Notes under the pieces: model-generated | Seen by the model: only the letters and a program-made list of their open reading frames with translations | Told to the model about the DNA's origin: nothing | Databases searched by the model: none | Program-made: the position numbers and the translations under genes | Assembly (NCBI GenBank): GCA_023229645.1 | Contig: JALNYU010000019.1 | Span: forward strand, 1-64,000 | DNA from: Nevskia sp. | GTDB taxonomy: Bacteria > Pseudomonadota > Gammaproteobacteria > Nevskiales > Nevskiaceae | Direction: 5' to 3' | Length of the DNA: 64,000 nt | Part shown: one piece after another, positions 31,958 through 40,900 of the stretch | Numbering within the stretch: position 1 is the first letter of the stretch | Layout of the letters: every line of letters begins with the position of its first letter

Positions 31958-34075
31958 TTACGAAGCTTTAAGTGCTTTCAGCACGAGTTCCGGCGTCAAA
32001 ATTTGCGGCAAAACTTGCGGCTCGCCACCCTTGGCGTAGACGAGGTAGAGCGGCACGCCCGAGCGCCCAAACTGTTCGAGTAGCTTGGTAATTTTTGGAT
32101 CGGATCGCGTCCAGTCTCCTTCGAGCCACACAACATTTTGGTTTGCAAACGCCTTACGCACGGTCTCGCTGGCGAGGGTGCTGTGCTCGTTCACTTTGCA
32201 GGTAATGCACCAATCGGCCGTGAAGTTGACGAACACCGTGCGTCCTTCTGAGCGTAATTCTGAAAGGCGCGTTTCTGACCAAGGCTCGTAAGCGGCTTTG
32301 ACGTTAACTGCTGCTGTCGCAGTCGATGCCGCGCGAATTTGCGGGCTAGCCAGCAGCAGTACCGACGCAGCGATTGCGGCAAACTTCAGGGTTGTGGCAA
32401 TAATTCCAGGGCGATTCCATAACCACAGCCCGAACGCGATCAAGGTCAGCCCTAGCAGCGCGACGGCCATCCCATCACGGTCGGTAAGCCCGCCTAACAC
32501 CCAGAGTAGCCAAACCGCTGTCAAATACAGCGGAAACGCCATAACCTGTTTAAAGGTTTGCATCCAGGCGCCGGGGCGTGGCAATAACTTGCCGAGCCTC
32601 GGATTAAAGCCGATCAGCAAGAACGGCAGCGCTAGGCCCAAGCCCAGCGCCAAAAACACGCTTAGCGCGACGTACGCCGGCTGTGATAGCGCGTATCCGA
32701 GCGCAGTGCCCATGAATGGTGCGGTGCAGGGGCTGGCAACCGCCACCGCGAGAACGCCGGTAAAGAAGGACGAACGGTAATCGCCACCCGTTGCGAGCGA
32801 TTGGCCGACGCCCATCAAACGGGTCCCGAATTCGACCACACCGGACAGCGACAAGCCCATCGCGAAGAACAAATAGACCAACGCGCCGACAAACGCCGGT
32901 TGCTGCAATTGGAAGCCCCAGCCGACTGCGCTGCCCGAGCCGCGCAGCAAGAGCAGCATGCCGGCCAAGCCCGAAAACGTTGCGAGCACGCCAAATGTAT
33001 AGGCCAAGGCGTGCGCCCGCTGTTTGCGCGCCGATGTGCCACGCGCTTCGATCAGACTAATCGCCTTGATCGACAGCACCGGGAATACGCAGGGCATCAA
33101 ATTCAGAATCAAACCGCCGAGCACTGCAAATATCAGCACTGCCCAGATATTTACGGCAGCGCCGCTGGCCGGTGCCGTGGCTTCGGAGCTTGCGGCGGAC
33201 AGCGGTACAGGCGTTACTTTTCCGGGCTGGGCATGGATTTCCCAAGCTTTCACAGCGTCGCCATCGCGAACCACGAGCACGCCTTCAACTTCCGCCGGAG
33301 GGCTAACAAAGTAATCGCTTAACGTGCGGGTAATTCTCAGCTCCTGCTGGGTGTCGCTGACTTTTCGCGACGGCGAAGAGTGGTTGATCAGATCATTCTG
33401 ATACGGAAAGAACGCGATATTGCCGACGGCAGTGATGTTGGTGCCGGTAACAGCCAGCGAAAATTCTTTAGACGTAGCGTGATTTTCGACGTCAAAGACC
33501 GCTTTCCAATTTGCCGGCGCTGGTTGCGGTAGGCGGGCACGGGCGTCGGCAAACGCGGCGCGCCAGCGCTCGTCCGCTGCAGCGGTTGCAGCAACGGGCA
33601 GGGTTAGATCGAATTCGGCACTTCCCGGTATGCAGAGGTCTTTACAGACCAGCCACGATGCTTTTGCGTGGATTGGCAGTGGGCTGCCTGCGGGCCACGA
33701 TGCTGGAACGGTTAGCGTTACCGGCAGGACGGTTTCCGTCGCATAGCCGTAATTAACGATACCGCCCAGCGATTCACGCTCGGGGTAGGGCCAGAGGATA
33801 TCGCTTGCCTTTACATCTGCCGGGAGCGTCCAACTCAACGAGGTCGCGCGGCCTGAATCACCGGGGTTGCGCCAATACACATGCCAACCCGCTTCCGGCG
33901 CGATTCTGAGTCCGACCCAGTTTTCGCCGCTGCGGCTTAGTGTGTTGTTCTCTGAAATCAGCTCGGCTTCGAGATGTTCTGTTTTATAAGGCGCTGCATA
34001 TACCGCTGCGGGCAGCAAACTGCCCACCGCTGCTAATAAGAGCGAAGCTGAGTGAAATAAAAAGCGCATAGACAC
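31958..34075 (-). CDS. DsbD/ScsB-family thiol:disulfide interchange protein
   Basis: Inner-membrane electron conduit carrying reducing power from cytoplasmic thioredoxin to periplasmic proteins. Domain order: signal peptide; N-terminal immunoglobulin-like domain with redox Cys pair (SWLVCKDLCIPG); a second beta domain; about eight membrane helices from residue ~310 with the two transmembrane cysteines (NLMPCVFPVLSIK and ASPCTAPFMG); then a C-terminal thioredoxin domain with FTADWCITCKVNEH. At 705 residues with a long N-terminal region it is nearer ScsB/DipZ-type proteins than classical E. coli DsbD. The co-transcribed redoxin is its probable partner. Confidence 0.9.
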   Translation of the reverse strand: MSMRFLFHSASLLLAAVGSLLPAAVYAAPYKTEHLEAELISENNTLSRSGENWVGLRIAPEAGWHVYWRNPGDSGRATSLSWTLPADVKASDILWPYPERESLGGIVNYGYATETVLPVTLTVPASWPAGSPLPIHAKASWLVCKDLCIPGSAEFDLTLPVAATAAADERWRAAFADARARLPQPAPANWKAVFDVENHATSKEFSLAVTGTNITAVGNIAFFPYQNDLINHSSPSRKVSDTQQELRITRTLSDYFVSPPAEVEGVLVVRDGDAVKAWEIHAQPGKVTPVPLSAASSEATAPASGAAVNIWAVLIFAVLGGLILNLMPCVFPVLSIKAISLIEARGTSARKQRAHALAYTFGVLATFSGLAGMLLLLRGSGSAVGWGFQLQQPAFVGALVYLFFAMGLSLSGVVEFGTRLMGVGQSLATGGDYRSSFFTGVLAVAVASPCTAPFMGTALGYALSQPAYVALSVFLALGLGLALPFLLIGFNPRLGKLLPRPGAWMQTFKQVMAFPLYLTAVWLLWVLGGLTDRDGMAVALLGLTLIAFGLWLWNRPGIIATTLKFAAIAASVLLLASPQIRAASTATAAVNVKAAYEPWSETRLSELRSEGRTVFVNFTADWCITCKVNEHSTLASETVRKAFANQNVVWLEGDWTRSDPKITKLLEQFGRSGVPLYLVYAKGGEPQVLPQILTPELVLKALKAS

Positions 34076-34150
34076 CGTTCGGAGATCTCAAGGCGAACAA
34101 TCGGTATAGTTTACCTAAGTAAATATGTCGCATTGACAATCGAAACGACC

Positions 34151-34765
34151 ATGCGTTCTTCCTGGCTGCTGATCGGCAGTTTGCTTTGCCTTGCAGCACT
34201 GCTGCCGTCACCCGTGCGGGCTGGCGAAACACTGCGTTGCGGCTCGCGAATTGTCTCGCTAGATGCCTTAGCGCCTGCGGTTTATGCCGCCTGTGGTGAA
34301 CCGGCCTATCGGGACACTTGGGATTATTTTGATCAAAGCTATGGCCGCTATGTCGCTGATACGGAAGTATGGACCTACAATTTTGGCCCGAACCAGTTGC
34401 TCAGAATTTTGCGATTTCGACGTGGCCGTTTGCGCACGATTGAAACTGACGGCTATGGTTTTTACGCGCAGGCCGATAGCCACTGCGCGCCCGAGGATAT
34501 CGTGCCCGGTCTATCGAAATATCGCCTAGCGCTGCGCTGTGGCGAGCCCGCGATAAAAGATGCAGCTGGATTTTTATTCGGTGAGCGCCCGTATCTGCGC
34601 TACCGAGGCGGCGACCGTGCATTTTCGAACGACTACGTCACGCCGATTTATCGCGAAGCGTGGACCTATAACTTTGGTCCCCGCTATTTCTTGCGCCGTG
34701 TGATCCTCGAAAACGGGCGCATTACGGAGGTTATTGACGGCGACCGCGGTTATGCCACGCCGTGA
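34151..34765 (+). CDS. DUF2845 family exported protein, duplicated domain
   Basis: Periplasmic protein of unknown function with a signal peptide (SWLLIGSLLCLAALLPSPVRA). The mature part contains two related halves: LRCGSRIVSLD...CGEPAYRD...EVWTYNFGPNQLL and LALRCGEPAIKD...EAWTYNFGPRYFL, the typical DUF2845 motif used twice, each with a strand ending in an Ile/Asp-Gly-Tyr-Gly turn. The ATG at 34151 is chosen over a TTG at 34133, since it begins the signal peptide directly. It is divergent from the dsbD-like gene. Confidence 0.83.
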   Translation: MRSSWLLIGSLLCLAALLPSPVRAGETLRCGSRIVSLDALAPAVYAACGEPAYRDTWDYFDQSYGRYVADTEVWTYNFGPNQLLRILRFRRGRLRTIETDGYGFYAQADSHCAPEDIVPGLSKYRLALRCGEPAIKDAAGFLFGERPYLRYRGGDRAFSNDYVTPIYREAWTYNFGPRYFLRRVILENGRITEVIDGDRGYATP

Positions 34766-34857
34766 TCACTGCAATGGCAGGGCTTATCGCGACCTCACCA
34801 GCGATGTGGTTTCACAACTAACGTACGGTACGCCGTAATTTCCCGATATCAAAACGT

Positions 34858-35232
34858 ATGAATGCAAGACTGTGGTTGTTTCTGGGGGCGGTTTACGGCT
34901 TTTTAGCGGTCTCGCTGGGGGCATTTGGCGCACATGCCTTGCGCGCGCAACTAACCGTTGAGCAAATGGCGATCTACCGCACCGGCGTTGACTACCATCT
35001 GGGGCATGCGCTCGCACTATTGCTGGTGGGCAGCTTAGCGTTGCAGCGGCCTGGGCGAGGTTTAAACGCCGCTGGCGCCTGTTTTGCGGTCGGCATCCCG
35101 ATTTTTTCCGGCAGCCTGTATTTGCTGTCGATCACCGGCATCCGCAGTCTCGGCGCCATCACCCCGTTGGGGGGTGTTTTATTTTTGGCAGGCTGGGCTT
35201 TACTCGCGGTCTGGGCCGCGAGATCGGCGTAA
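34858..35232 (+). CDS. DUF423 family membrane protein
   Basis: Small inner-membrane protein with four predicted helices, of the DUF423 (YgdD-like) family. Hallmarks are the N-terminal GAVYGFLAVSLGAFGAHALR and the later YLLSITGIRSLGAITPLGG, both strongly conserved. Function is unknown. Length (124 aa) is normal. It follows the DUF2845 gene by 92 bp in the same direction; a functional link is not evident. Confidence 0.93.
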   Translation: MNARLWLFLGAVYGFLAVSLGAFGAHALRAQLTVEQMAIYRTGVDYHLGHALALLLVGSLALQRPGRGLNAAGACFAVGIPIFSGSLYLLSITGIRSLGAITPLGGVLFLAGWALLAVWAARSA

Positions 35233-35275
35233 TTGTTTAGCAGACCGCAGCGTCCTTGATGATGGCTAAATCGCG

Positions 35276-35683
35276 TTGGGCCCCGTGAAAGAAGCATCTT
35301 CACTTAATGAGCCGGAGGAAAATGCGAGGGCCAAGCTCGTTGGCTTGTGTCAAGCCATGCTCGCAGGTCAGCTCTCTTGCTTTGAGGGCGCGGTTGAGGT
35401 TTGCCAACTCCGGCATCAGATCCGTGTTCACGACTTTCAGAAAGGCATCATGGCTGTCGTCCTCATAAGCTCCGAAACTGACCATCTCCCGGTTGGAAGC
35501 GTGCGCCATCGATGGTCAGCAGAAGCTCTTCAGATGTTAAAGCCTGAATTTGCGCTGACCCAGCAATGGGCAGCGCCATTCGCCTCGGAAGCTAGCAGGC
35601 ATTTGGTGCAGCGGTTTGGTGCCCAACTCGCGGCTCCATTCGACGTACCCGCCGACGCTTCGCGTCGTCAGGGACGCGAGTAA
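35276..35683 (+). CDS. Conserved-looking hypothetical protein
   Basis: Not assigned to a named family with confidence. The 135-residue product has an N-terminal helical region (ARAKLVGLCQAMLAGQLSCFEGAVEVCQLRHQI) and a central strand/loop AVVLISSETDHLPVGSVRHRWSAEALQ that reads like a conserved domain core (Asp/Glu pair, Pro-Val-Gly, Trp). The start is uncertain: TTG 35276 or GTG 35285, neither with a strong ribosome site. No signal peptide or membrane helix. It lies between the DUF423 gene and the convergent response regulator. Confidence 0.55.
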   Translation: MGPVKEASSLNEPEENARAKLVGLCQAMLAGQLSCFEGAVEVCQLRHQIRVHDFQKGIMAVVLISSETDHLPVGSVRHRWSAEALQMLKPEFALTQQWAAPFASEASRHLVQRFGAQLAAPFDVPADASRRQGRE

Positions 35684-35755
35684 GCCGTGGGCGGTCAACT
35701 TCGCTGACGACGGTTGGCAGCGCGCCAACTACCAGCACGCCAGCGCAATATTTTT

Positions 35756-36799
35756 TCAGGCGGCTCGTGAACTGCTGGCTGGTTTCAGCGCCTTTAATAT
35801 TGATTCGGCAATTTGGTCGGAAATCCGTGACGCAGCGCTAAGCACGACGCGCTCTGAAATTGCCTGTGCTTGCGTGGCAATCGCTTCTCGTAGTTCCAAG
35901 TTCATTTGTTCAATACGATTGTTCTGTGCCTGCAGCAACTCGTCGAGTTCGCTACGCAACTTGTTCGCACGCATTTCAAAGTGTTGGCTTAGTGCGCCGA
36001 TGTGTTCGTTCAAAACCTCGTTGACTGCGTCCCGCATTTGCGGTTCACGCCGCAGTTCGCCATCCAGGTGTGCGAGTTGCGCGCGTGTTTCCGCCAATTG
36101 CACGTAGAGGTCTTGCGTAATTTTTTGCAGGCGCCGCTCCATTTCCTCTCGGAGTGCGTCTGGACGGGGCGCCGGCAGCTGCAGATTCGGCACGCCGCCG
36201 AGGTGCGACGAAAGCACCGGCGATGGTCGAGACGGTGCGGTGGTCGTGGCGCTCGGAGGGTTCGCGGTGATCGCTTCACGCAGCGTTTTGAGCACCGCTT
36301 GCTCGATGGCTGACTCAGGAATTCGAATCGGCTGAACCTTGCTCGTCGGTGCGGGCGCCGCAGCGACGGGTACATCTGAGGCCGGCTTTTTCTCCGCTGC
36401 TTTGCTGCTGGCGGCCTGCGGCATAACGATTGGCGCACTGAGCTGCTTCAAAACTTGGCTGATCTGCTGCGAACTGGGTGGCTTTAATAAAACGTCCATC
36501 GCGCCGCGCGCGCGTGCCTGCTTGGCAAAATCAACGTCCTCATTTGACGAGCACAGAACCACCGGTAGCGCCGACGTGCGCGTGTCTTGTTTCAGCGTAC
36601 GGAGTGCGTCCAGGCCATCGATGCCAGGCATGACGTGATCGAGGAAAATCACGTCGGGTTGATTTTTGTTCAAGAAGGCATAGGCTTCCTCCGCACTTTC
36701 TGCGGTTTCGACTTGATAGCCATTCCCTTCGAGAAACTTCCGCATAGCAAAGCGGGCAGATTTCGAATCATCGACAACAAGGGCTCTTTTGGTGCTCAT
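35756..36799 (-). CDS. Response regulator with long coiled-coil output region
   Basis: Two-component receiver protein. Residues 1-120 form a canonical REC domain: acidic pair VVDDSKSAR, phospho-acceptor Asp in DVIFLDHVMPG, Ser/Thr in LCSSN, and Lys in LLKPP. There is no DNA-binding or enzymatic output domain. Instead a Pro/Ala-rich linker (~130-200) leads to a long helical, heptad-rich region (LREEMERRLQKITQDLYVQL and onward to residue ~335). This suggests an output through protein-protein contact or oligomerisation. The cognate kinase gene is not in the window. Confidence 0.88.
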   Translation of the reverse strand: MSTKRALVVDDSKSARFAMRKFLEGNGYQVETAESAEEAYAFLNKNQPDVIFLDHVMPGIDGLDALRTLKQDTRTSALPVVLCSSNEDVDFAKQARARGAMDVLLKPPSSQQISQVLKQLSAPIVMPQAASSKAAEKKPASDVPVAAAPAPTSKVQPIRIPESAIEQAVLKTLREAITANPPSATTTAPSRPSPVLSSHLGGVPNLQLPAPRPDALREEMERRLQKITQDLYVQLAETRAQLAHLDGELRREPQMRDAVNEVLNEHIGALSQHFEMRANKLRSELDELLQAQNNRIEQMNLELREAIATQAQAISERVVLSAASRISDQIAESILKALKPASSSRAA

Positions 36800-37014
36800 A
36801 AGTTATCTTCCCGACTAGTGCAGCTACTGTACACGGTGCAGCACGTAGGGGAAAAGTACAAATGCGTTACGACGGAAGTAACAAAGTGCTGAATTAACGG
36901 TGAAACGTTATATCCGGACACGATATTGTGGAGGTACACAGGGTGTCCGGTGCATGTAAGGCTGGCCGCCGTGGAACGGCGGCGAAGTAAGAAAAATACC
37001 CTCAGGAGTTTCCT

Positions 37015-37314
37015 TTGAAACATTTTGTGATTGAACTAAGCTACCGCGTCCCGTTGTCGCGTATCGAGGAAAGCAGTGCGGCGCACCGCACCTATATTCA
37101 AGCCGGTGTCGATCAGGGCTTGATCCTATGTGCTGGGCCGCGTGTGCCGCGCGAAGGCGGCATTATCTTGGCCCGCGCTGATTCGCAGGCAACGCTTGAA
37201 GCATTTTTTGCGGCTGACCCTTATTTACGCGAAGGCCTCGCTGAATATCGCTACTTAGAATTTTTGCCGTTGCGGCATCAAGCTGCACTAGCCGACTGGG
37301 TTGGACCCGCCTAA
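37015..37314 (+). CDS. YciI family protein
   Basis: Small ferredoxin-like-fold protein of the YciI family; members are small enzymes or binding proteins with a conserved His-Asp pair, mostly uncharacterised. Visible: HFVIELSYRVPLSRIEE with the His of AHRTYIQ, the GPRVPREGGIILAR strand, and FAADPYLREGL carrying the Asp. TTG 37015 is the start: AGGAG lies about 8 bases upstream, and no ATG is available in frame. Length (99 aa) is normal. Confidence 0.87.
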   Translation: MKHFVIELSYRVPLSRIEESSAAHRTYIQAGVDQGLILCAGPRVPREGGIILARADSQATLEAFFAADPYLREGLAEYRYLEFLPLRHQAALADWVGPA

Positions 37315-37351
37315 GGGCGTCAGATTCGATAGCTGTCGCTGCTGGGCCGAC

Positions 37352-37879
37352 TCATTGGATTTCGCGACCCGTAATCCAGCGATCGGTTCTGGCAGCGGCA
37401 TCGATCGCAGATTCGAGCTGCTCAAGTAGCGCTGGCACATCCTCGCAGCCGAGATAGTGCTCAATGCGCTGTTCTAATTGGTTCTGCGTGATCTTAAGTC
37501 GCACTGTTGGCTGATCGGTTGCCGCAAAACGGCACTTCGCGCTGTCTGGAGTGTAACGCTCCGCCAAACTGCTCATGGCCTGTGACGCCAGCATATTGCG
37601 TAGCCGCGCATAGGCGGGCGCATCGACTTGACCGGTACTAACCCCTAGCTTGGCGACATCCCGCACGCCGGTGAATTGCACGGTCCCGTTTTCCTGTATT
37701 GCAACTTCATAGCTTGGACAGCGCCCAAAGCATCCTGAGCGCGACATCGTGAGAGAAAAGTGAGCGCTCGTCGGCGTTGCCGATGACGTAACGGTCCTTT
37801 GCTCCGAGTGGACCGGTGCATTGCAGGCCGTAAGTGCCAGGAAAACGAGGCCAGACGACAGTCGTTGCATTAGTTGCAT
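37352..37879 (-). CDS. DUF6438-type lipoprotein
   Basis: Predicted lipoprotein with signal peptide MQLMQRLSSGLVFLALTAC (lipobox LTAC). The mature part contains MSRSGCFGRCPSYEVAIQE followed by NGTVQFTG, the hallmark of the DUF6438 domain (two Cys in a CFGxCP motif, often a disulfide). Two more Cys occur later (AKCRFA, YLGCEDV). Function unknown. ATG 37879 is preferred with AGGAG 6 bases before; a frame from 37909 has no ribosome site. It lies downstream of the large metalloprotease gene but behind a strong terminator, so it has its own promoter. Confidence 0.8.
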   Translation of the reverse strand: MQLMQRLSSGLVFLALTACNAPVHSEQRTVTSSATPTSAHFSLTMSRSGCFGRCPSYEVAIQENGTVQFTGVRDVAKLGVSTGQVDAPAYARLRNMLASQAMSSLAERYTPDSAKCRFAATDQPTVRLKITQNQLEQRIEHYLGCEDVPALLEQLESAIDAAARTDRWITGREIQ

Positions 37880-37913
37880 CCGAAACTCCTTATTTGATCC
37901 TTGCGCCATATGG

Positions 37914-37950
37914 CAAAAAAAATCCCGGGAAGGCTAGGCCTTCCCGGGAT
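37914..37950 (-). terminator. Intrinsic terminator for the M36 protease gene
   Basis: A 13-bp perfect stem (37922-37934 and 37938-37950) with a 3-base loop; on the minus strand it is followed at once by a run of T (A's at 37914-37921 on the plus strand). A textbook rho-independent terminator, 31 bp after the protease stop codon. Confidence 0.92.
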
Positions 37951-37981
37951 CTCAATGATCGCTAATTCTCGGTGCTATTAC

Positions 37982-40900
37982 TTATGCGCGCCGACGGCGA
38001 CGCAGCAGTAATGCAAAGAGACCCGGAATAAACATCAGGGCGCCAAAGGCACCGCCACCTGATTTATTCACGGTGATGCTAACCGAGTCAGACGATGTTG
38101 CCTCAGTGCGGGCGTCGGTGACCGTCAGCTGGAACACCGCTGTGCCTGTGCTCGTTGCCGAGAACGAAGGCTGTGCAGCAGTGGCGCTGCTCAGTGCAAC
38201 GGTTGGCCCTGATACCTGTGTCCAGGCATAGCTTAATGTGCCGCCGGTCGCAACAGTCGATGCACTCCCATCGAGAGTAACGGTGGCGCCACGACGTACC
38301 GTTTGGTCAGCGCCGGCGTTGGCGACCGGATTGGCGAGCACGGTAACCGTCACTGTATCGGTAGACGATGCCGCACGCACATCCTGCGCAGTCAGCTGGA
38401 AGACCAACGTGCCGCCAGTCGACGCGGTAAACGTTGGCTGCGCAGTGTTGGCCCCGGTGAGTGCTACTGCTGGACCAGATATTTGCGTCCAGGCATAGCT
38501 GGTTACGGCTACATCATCAGTTGACGCTGTGCCATCGAGCGTAACCGTAGCCCCAACCGCACGAACCTGATCGGCCCCTGCATCGGCAACCGGCACCTGG
38601 TTTTCGACAACCCCATCTTCCGGAACCAATGCACTGAACGGTAGGTTTGCAACGCCGGTAAAGCTGACGTTGTCGACGAACCAGCCCAGTACCGCACCGC
38701 CGGTATCAGTAGCTTCACGGAAGCGCAGTTTGACAGCTTGGCCTGCAAAGGCATCGCCGAAGCTAAGCACCACATGCTCAAGTGCGCGGACGTTGATTGA
38801 CCCATTGTTATTGACGAAGCCGGGATGACCAACATCGTCATCCCCCGGGACAACCACGCCATCTGGGCTTAGCGCCAACAGCACGCCGTTATAGCCGGTA
38901 CCCGTCGTGAATTGGCCGCCTGCCTCAACAGCGTCCGTCCAGGTCGTACCGCCGTCAGTGCTGATTTCAATCACCCCACCATCAAAGCCAACGTTAGTCG
39001 GTGGCGTCGTCGAGTTATCGATACCGGCGAACTCGAAGGCGAAGTAATGATCGAACGCGATACTGAAGTTGTTACCTGTTTGCAGCGTTGGCGTCGCAAG
39101 ACGCACGTCGGTTGACCCGGCGTTATCCAATGCGAACCAACCCGTGCCTGTGGTGCCAACGAGGCCTGCAGCTGGCGTCAATGCCCAATTTGAGCCGCTG
39201 CCAATCAGCGTCGCGCCCCAATCCCGCACTGAAGTCAGCGGCTGTTCAAAGTCATCGCTTGGCAGTGCGTTCGGCTGCACGTCGTAGTTGACGATTAGAT
39301 TGAACGTAACCGGTGTCGGTTCAAAGACGCTGGAACCGGTCGGTCCGCTGCTTGGGAACGTCAGCGTTAACGTCAACGGCTGTGCCGTTTGGTTTGCACT
39401 ATTTAAGCGGACCGTAGCGGTGCCAACGACCGTGCTGCCGAAGGTGATCGGTGCAGTTGGCGACGCCGGGAAGCGAATTTGGCCGCCATTTCCGAACGTC
39501 ACATCGCCGTTCGAGCTGAGGTTGGCAACTACCGGGGTCGTAATGTCGGCCGTACCGTTGCTGACCACAGTTAGCGTCAGCAGTGCGGTTTCGCCTGGAT
39601 CAAGCACGCCGTCGTTGTCGATAAAGCCTTCAGCACCATTCGCGTAGGTGAAGTCGAGCGCAGCATTTGTCACGCTCAAGCGACCGGCGACGGCGGTGAA
39701 GTCTTCCACCGCATTCGCGTTGGTGGCGCTGGCGCGGTTCGGAGAGATGGCGCCGACGCCCATGCCACGTTTCGCGAATGCCGTCGCGATCAAATTGAAA
39801 TCACCAGCGTCCGTTGCGCGTGCCGCTGCCAGGATGCCATCACGGGCTTCCAGAACGGTCGGCGCGTTCGGGGTCATTTTCAGACCTTCGATCACGTATG
39901 ACTTCATCCGATCTTGCGCTTGGGCAAAGCTGTAGCGCGGATCATTCAGGAGGCTTGCGTAGATTTCCCACAGCGTGTTGCACCAGATTTCGCCGGTGTT
40001 ATGAACTTCCGAATTTGTCGTGCCCGCTTGGCCGAAGGCCAACGGTGCCGTTGTCGGCAACGCAACGCCATCCGAGATATGACGGAACGTCATCGGGAAG
40101 ACGGCGAGGTTGGTCGAATACGGCGCGCGGCGAATGCCGAAATAGTTGTCTTGCGTTGCGTAGTAGGCGACTGGATAGATGCCCTGGAAACTTTCGTTGC
40201 CGGCAACCTGCCGATCTTCCGGACGAACCGACAGTATCAACGAGCTGAAGTCACTCCAGCCTTCACCCATGCCACGGCCCTGCTGACTGCTCAAGCCGTT
40301 GGCGTTGCCGACCAGGCGATTACTCGTCGTGTGGAACCATTCATGGGCGATGATCTGGATGTCAACCGTGCCGTCGATATCGGTCGACGGCGAACGACGC
40401 AAGCGTGCGTTTACAGCGCCACCACCAAGTGCGGTGCGGATCGTAACGCCATCTGCCTGGCTGACCGACAACGTCCCGATCGTCGCGGCAGGCTGGGTGG
40501 CATCAGCGCCGAGCCCGGGCGCCGCGCCAGCGGCGTTGTTGGCGAGAATCACCGCCGTCGCCCCAGCGTTTTGTGCGTTGACTGTCTTGGTTTGGAACGA
40601 ACACGTACCGCGATCAATCAAAACGATATTGCCGGTTACCGCGCCGCCGTTAGTAAACGGTGTGCAGCCGTTTTGCGGTGCAGAAGCGACGACATTGCCG
40701 GTTACGTCAAATGTAGTCGGACCGAATCCGGCGGTGTTAAAGGCGAGTGTGCCAATACCAGTCGGGGAGTTGATCGTTACCTCGCCGTTTAGAGGTCCGT
40801 CGAACAGGAACATTTGCTGCCGCGGATGACCACCGTCAGCGGGGGTGGATTCGTTGGCGTTGTTACGGCCGCTGTTGTCCTGACCTTCTGCACGGAGCTC

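Noticed and set aside
39914..40792. 292-codon frame antisense to the M36 protease
   Set aside because: Low-information Arg/Ala-rich sequence opposite a clear protease domain; no independent start or family.
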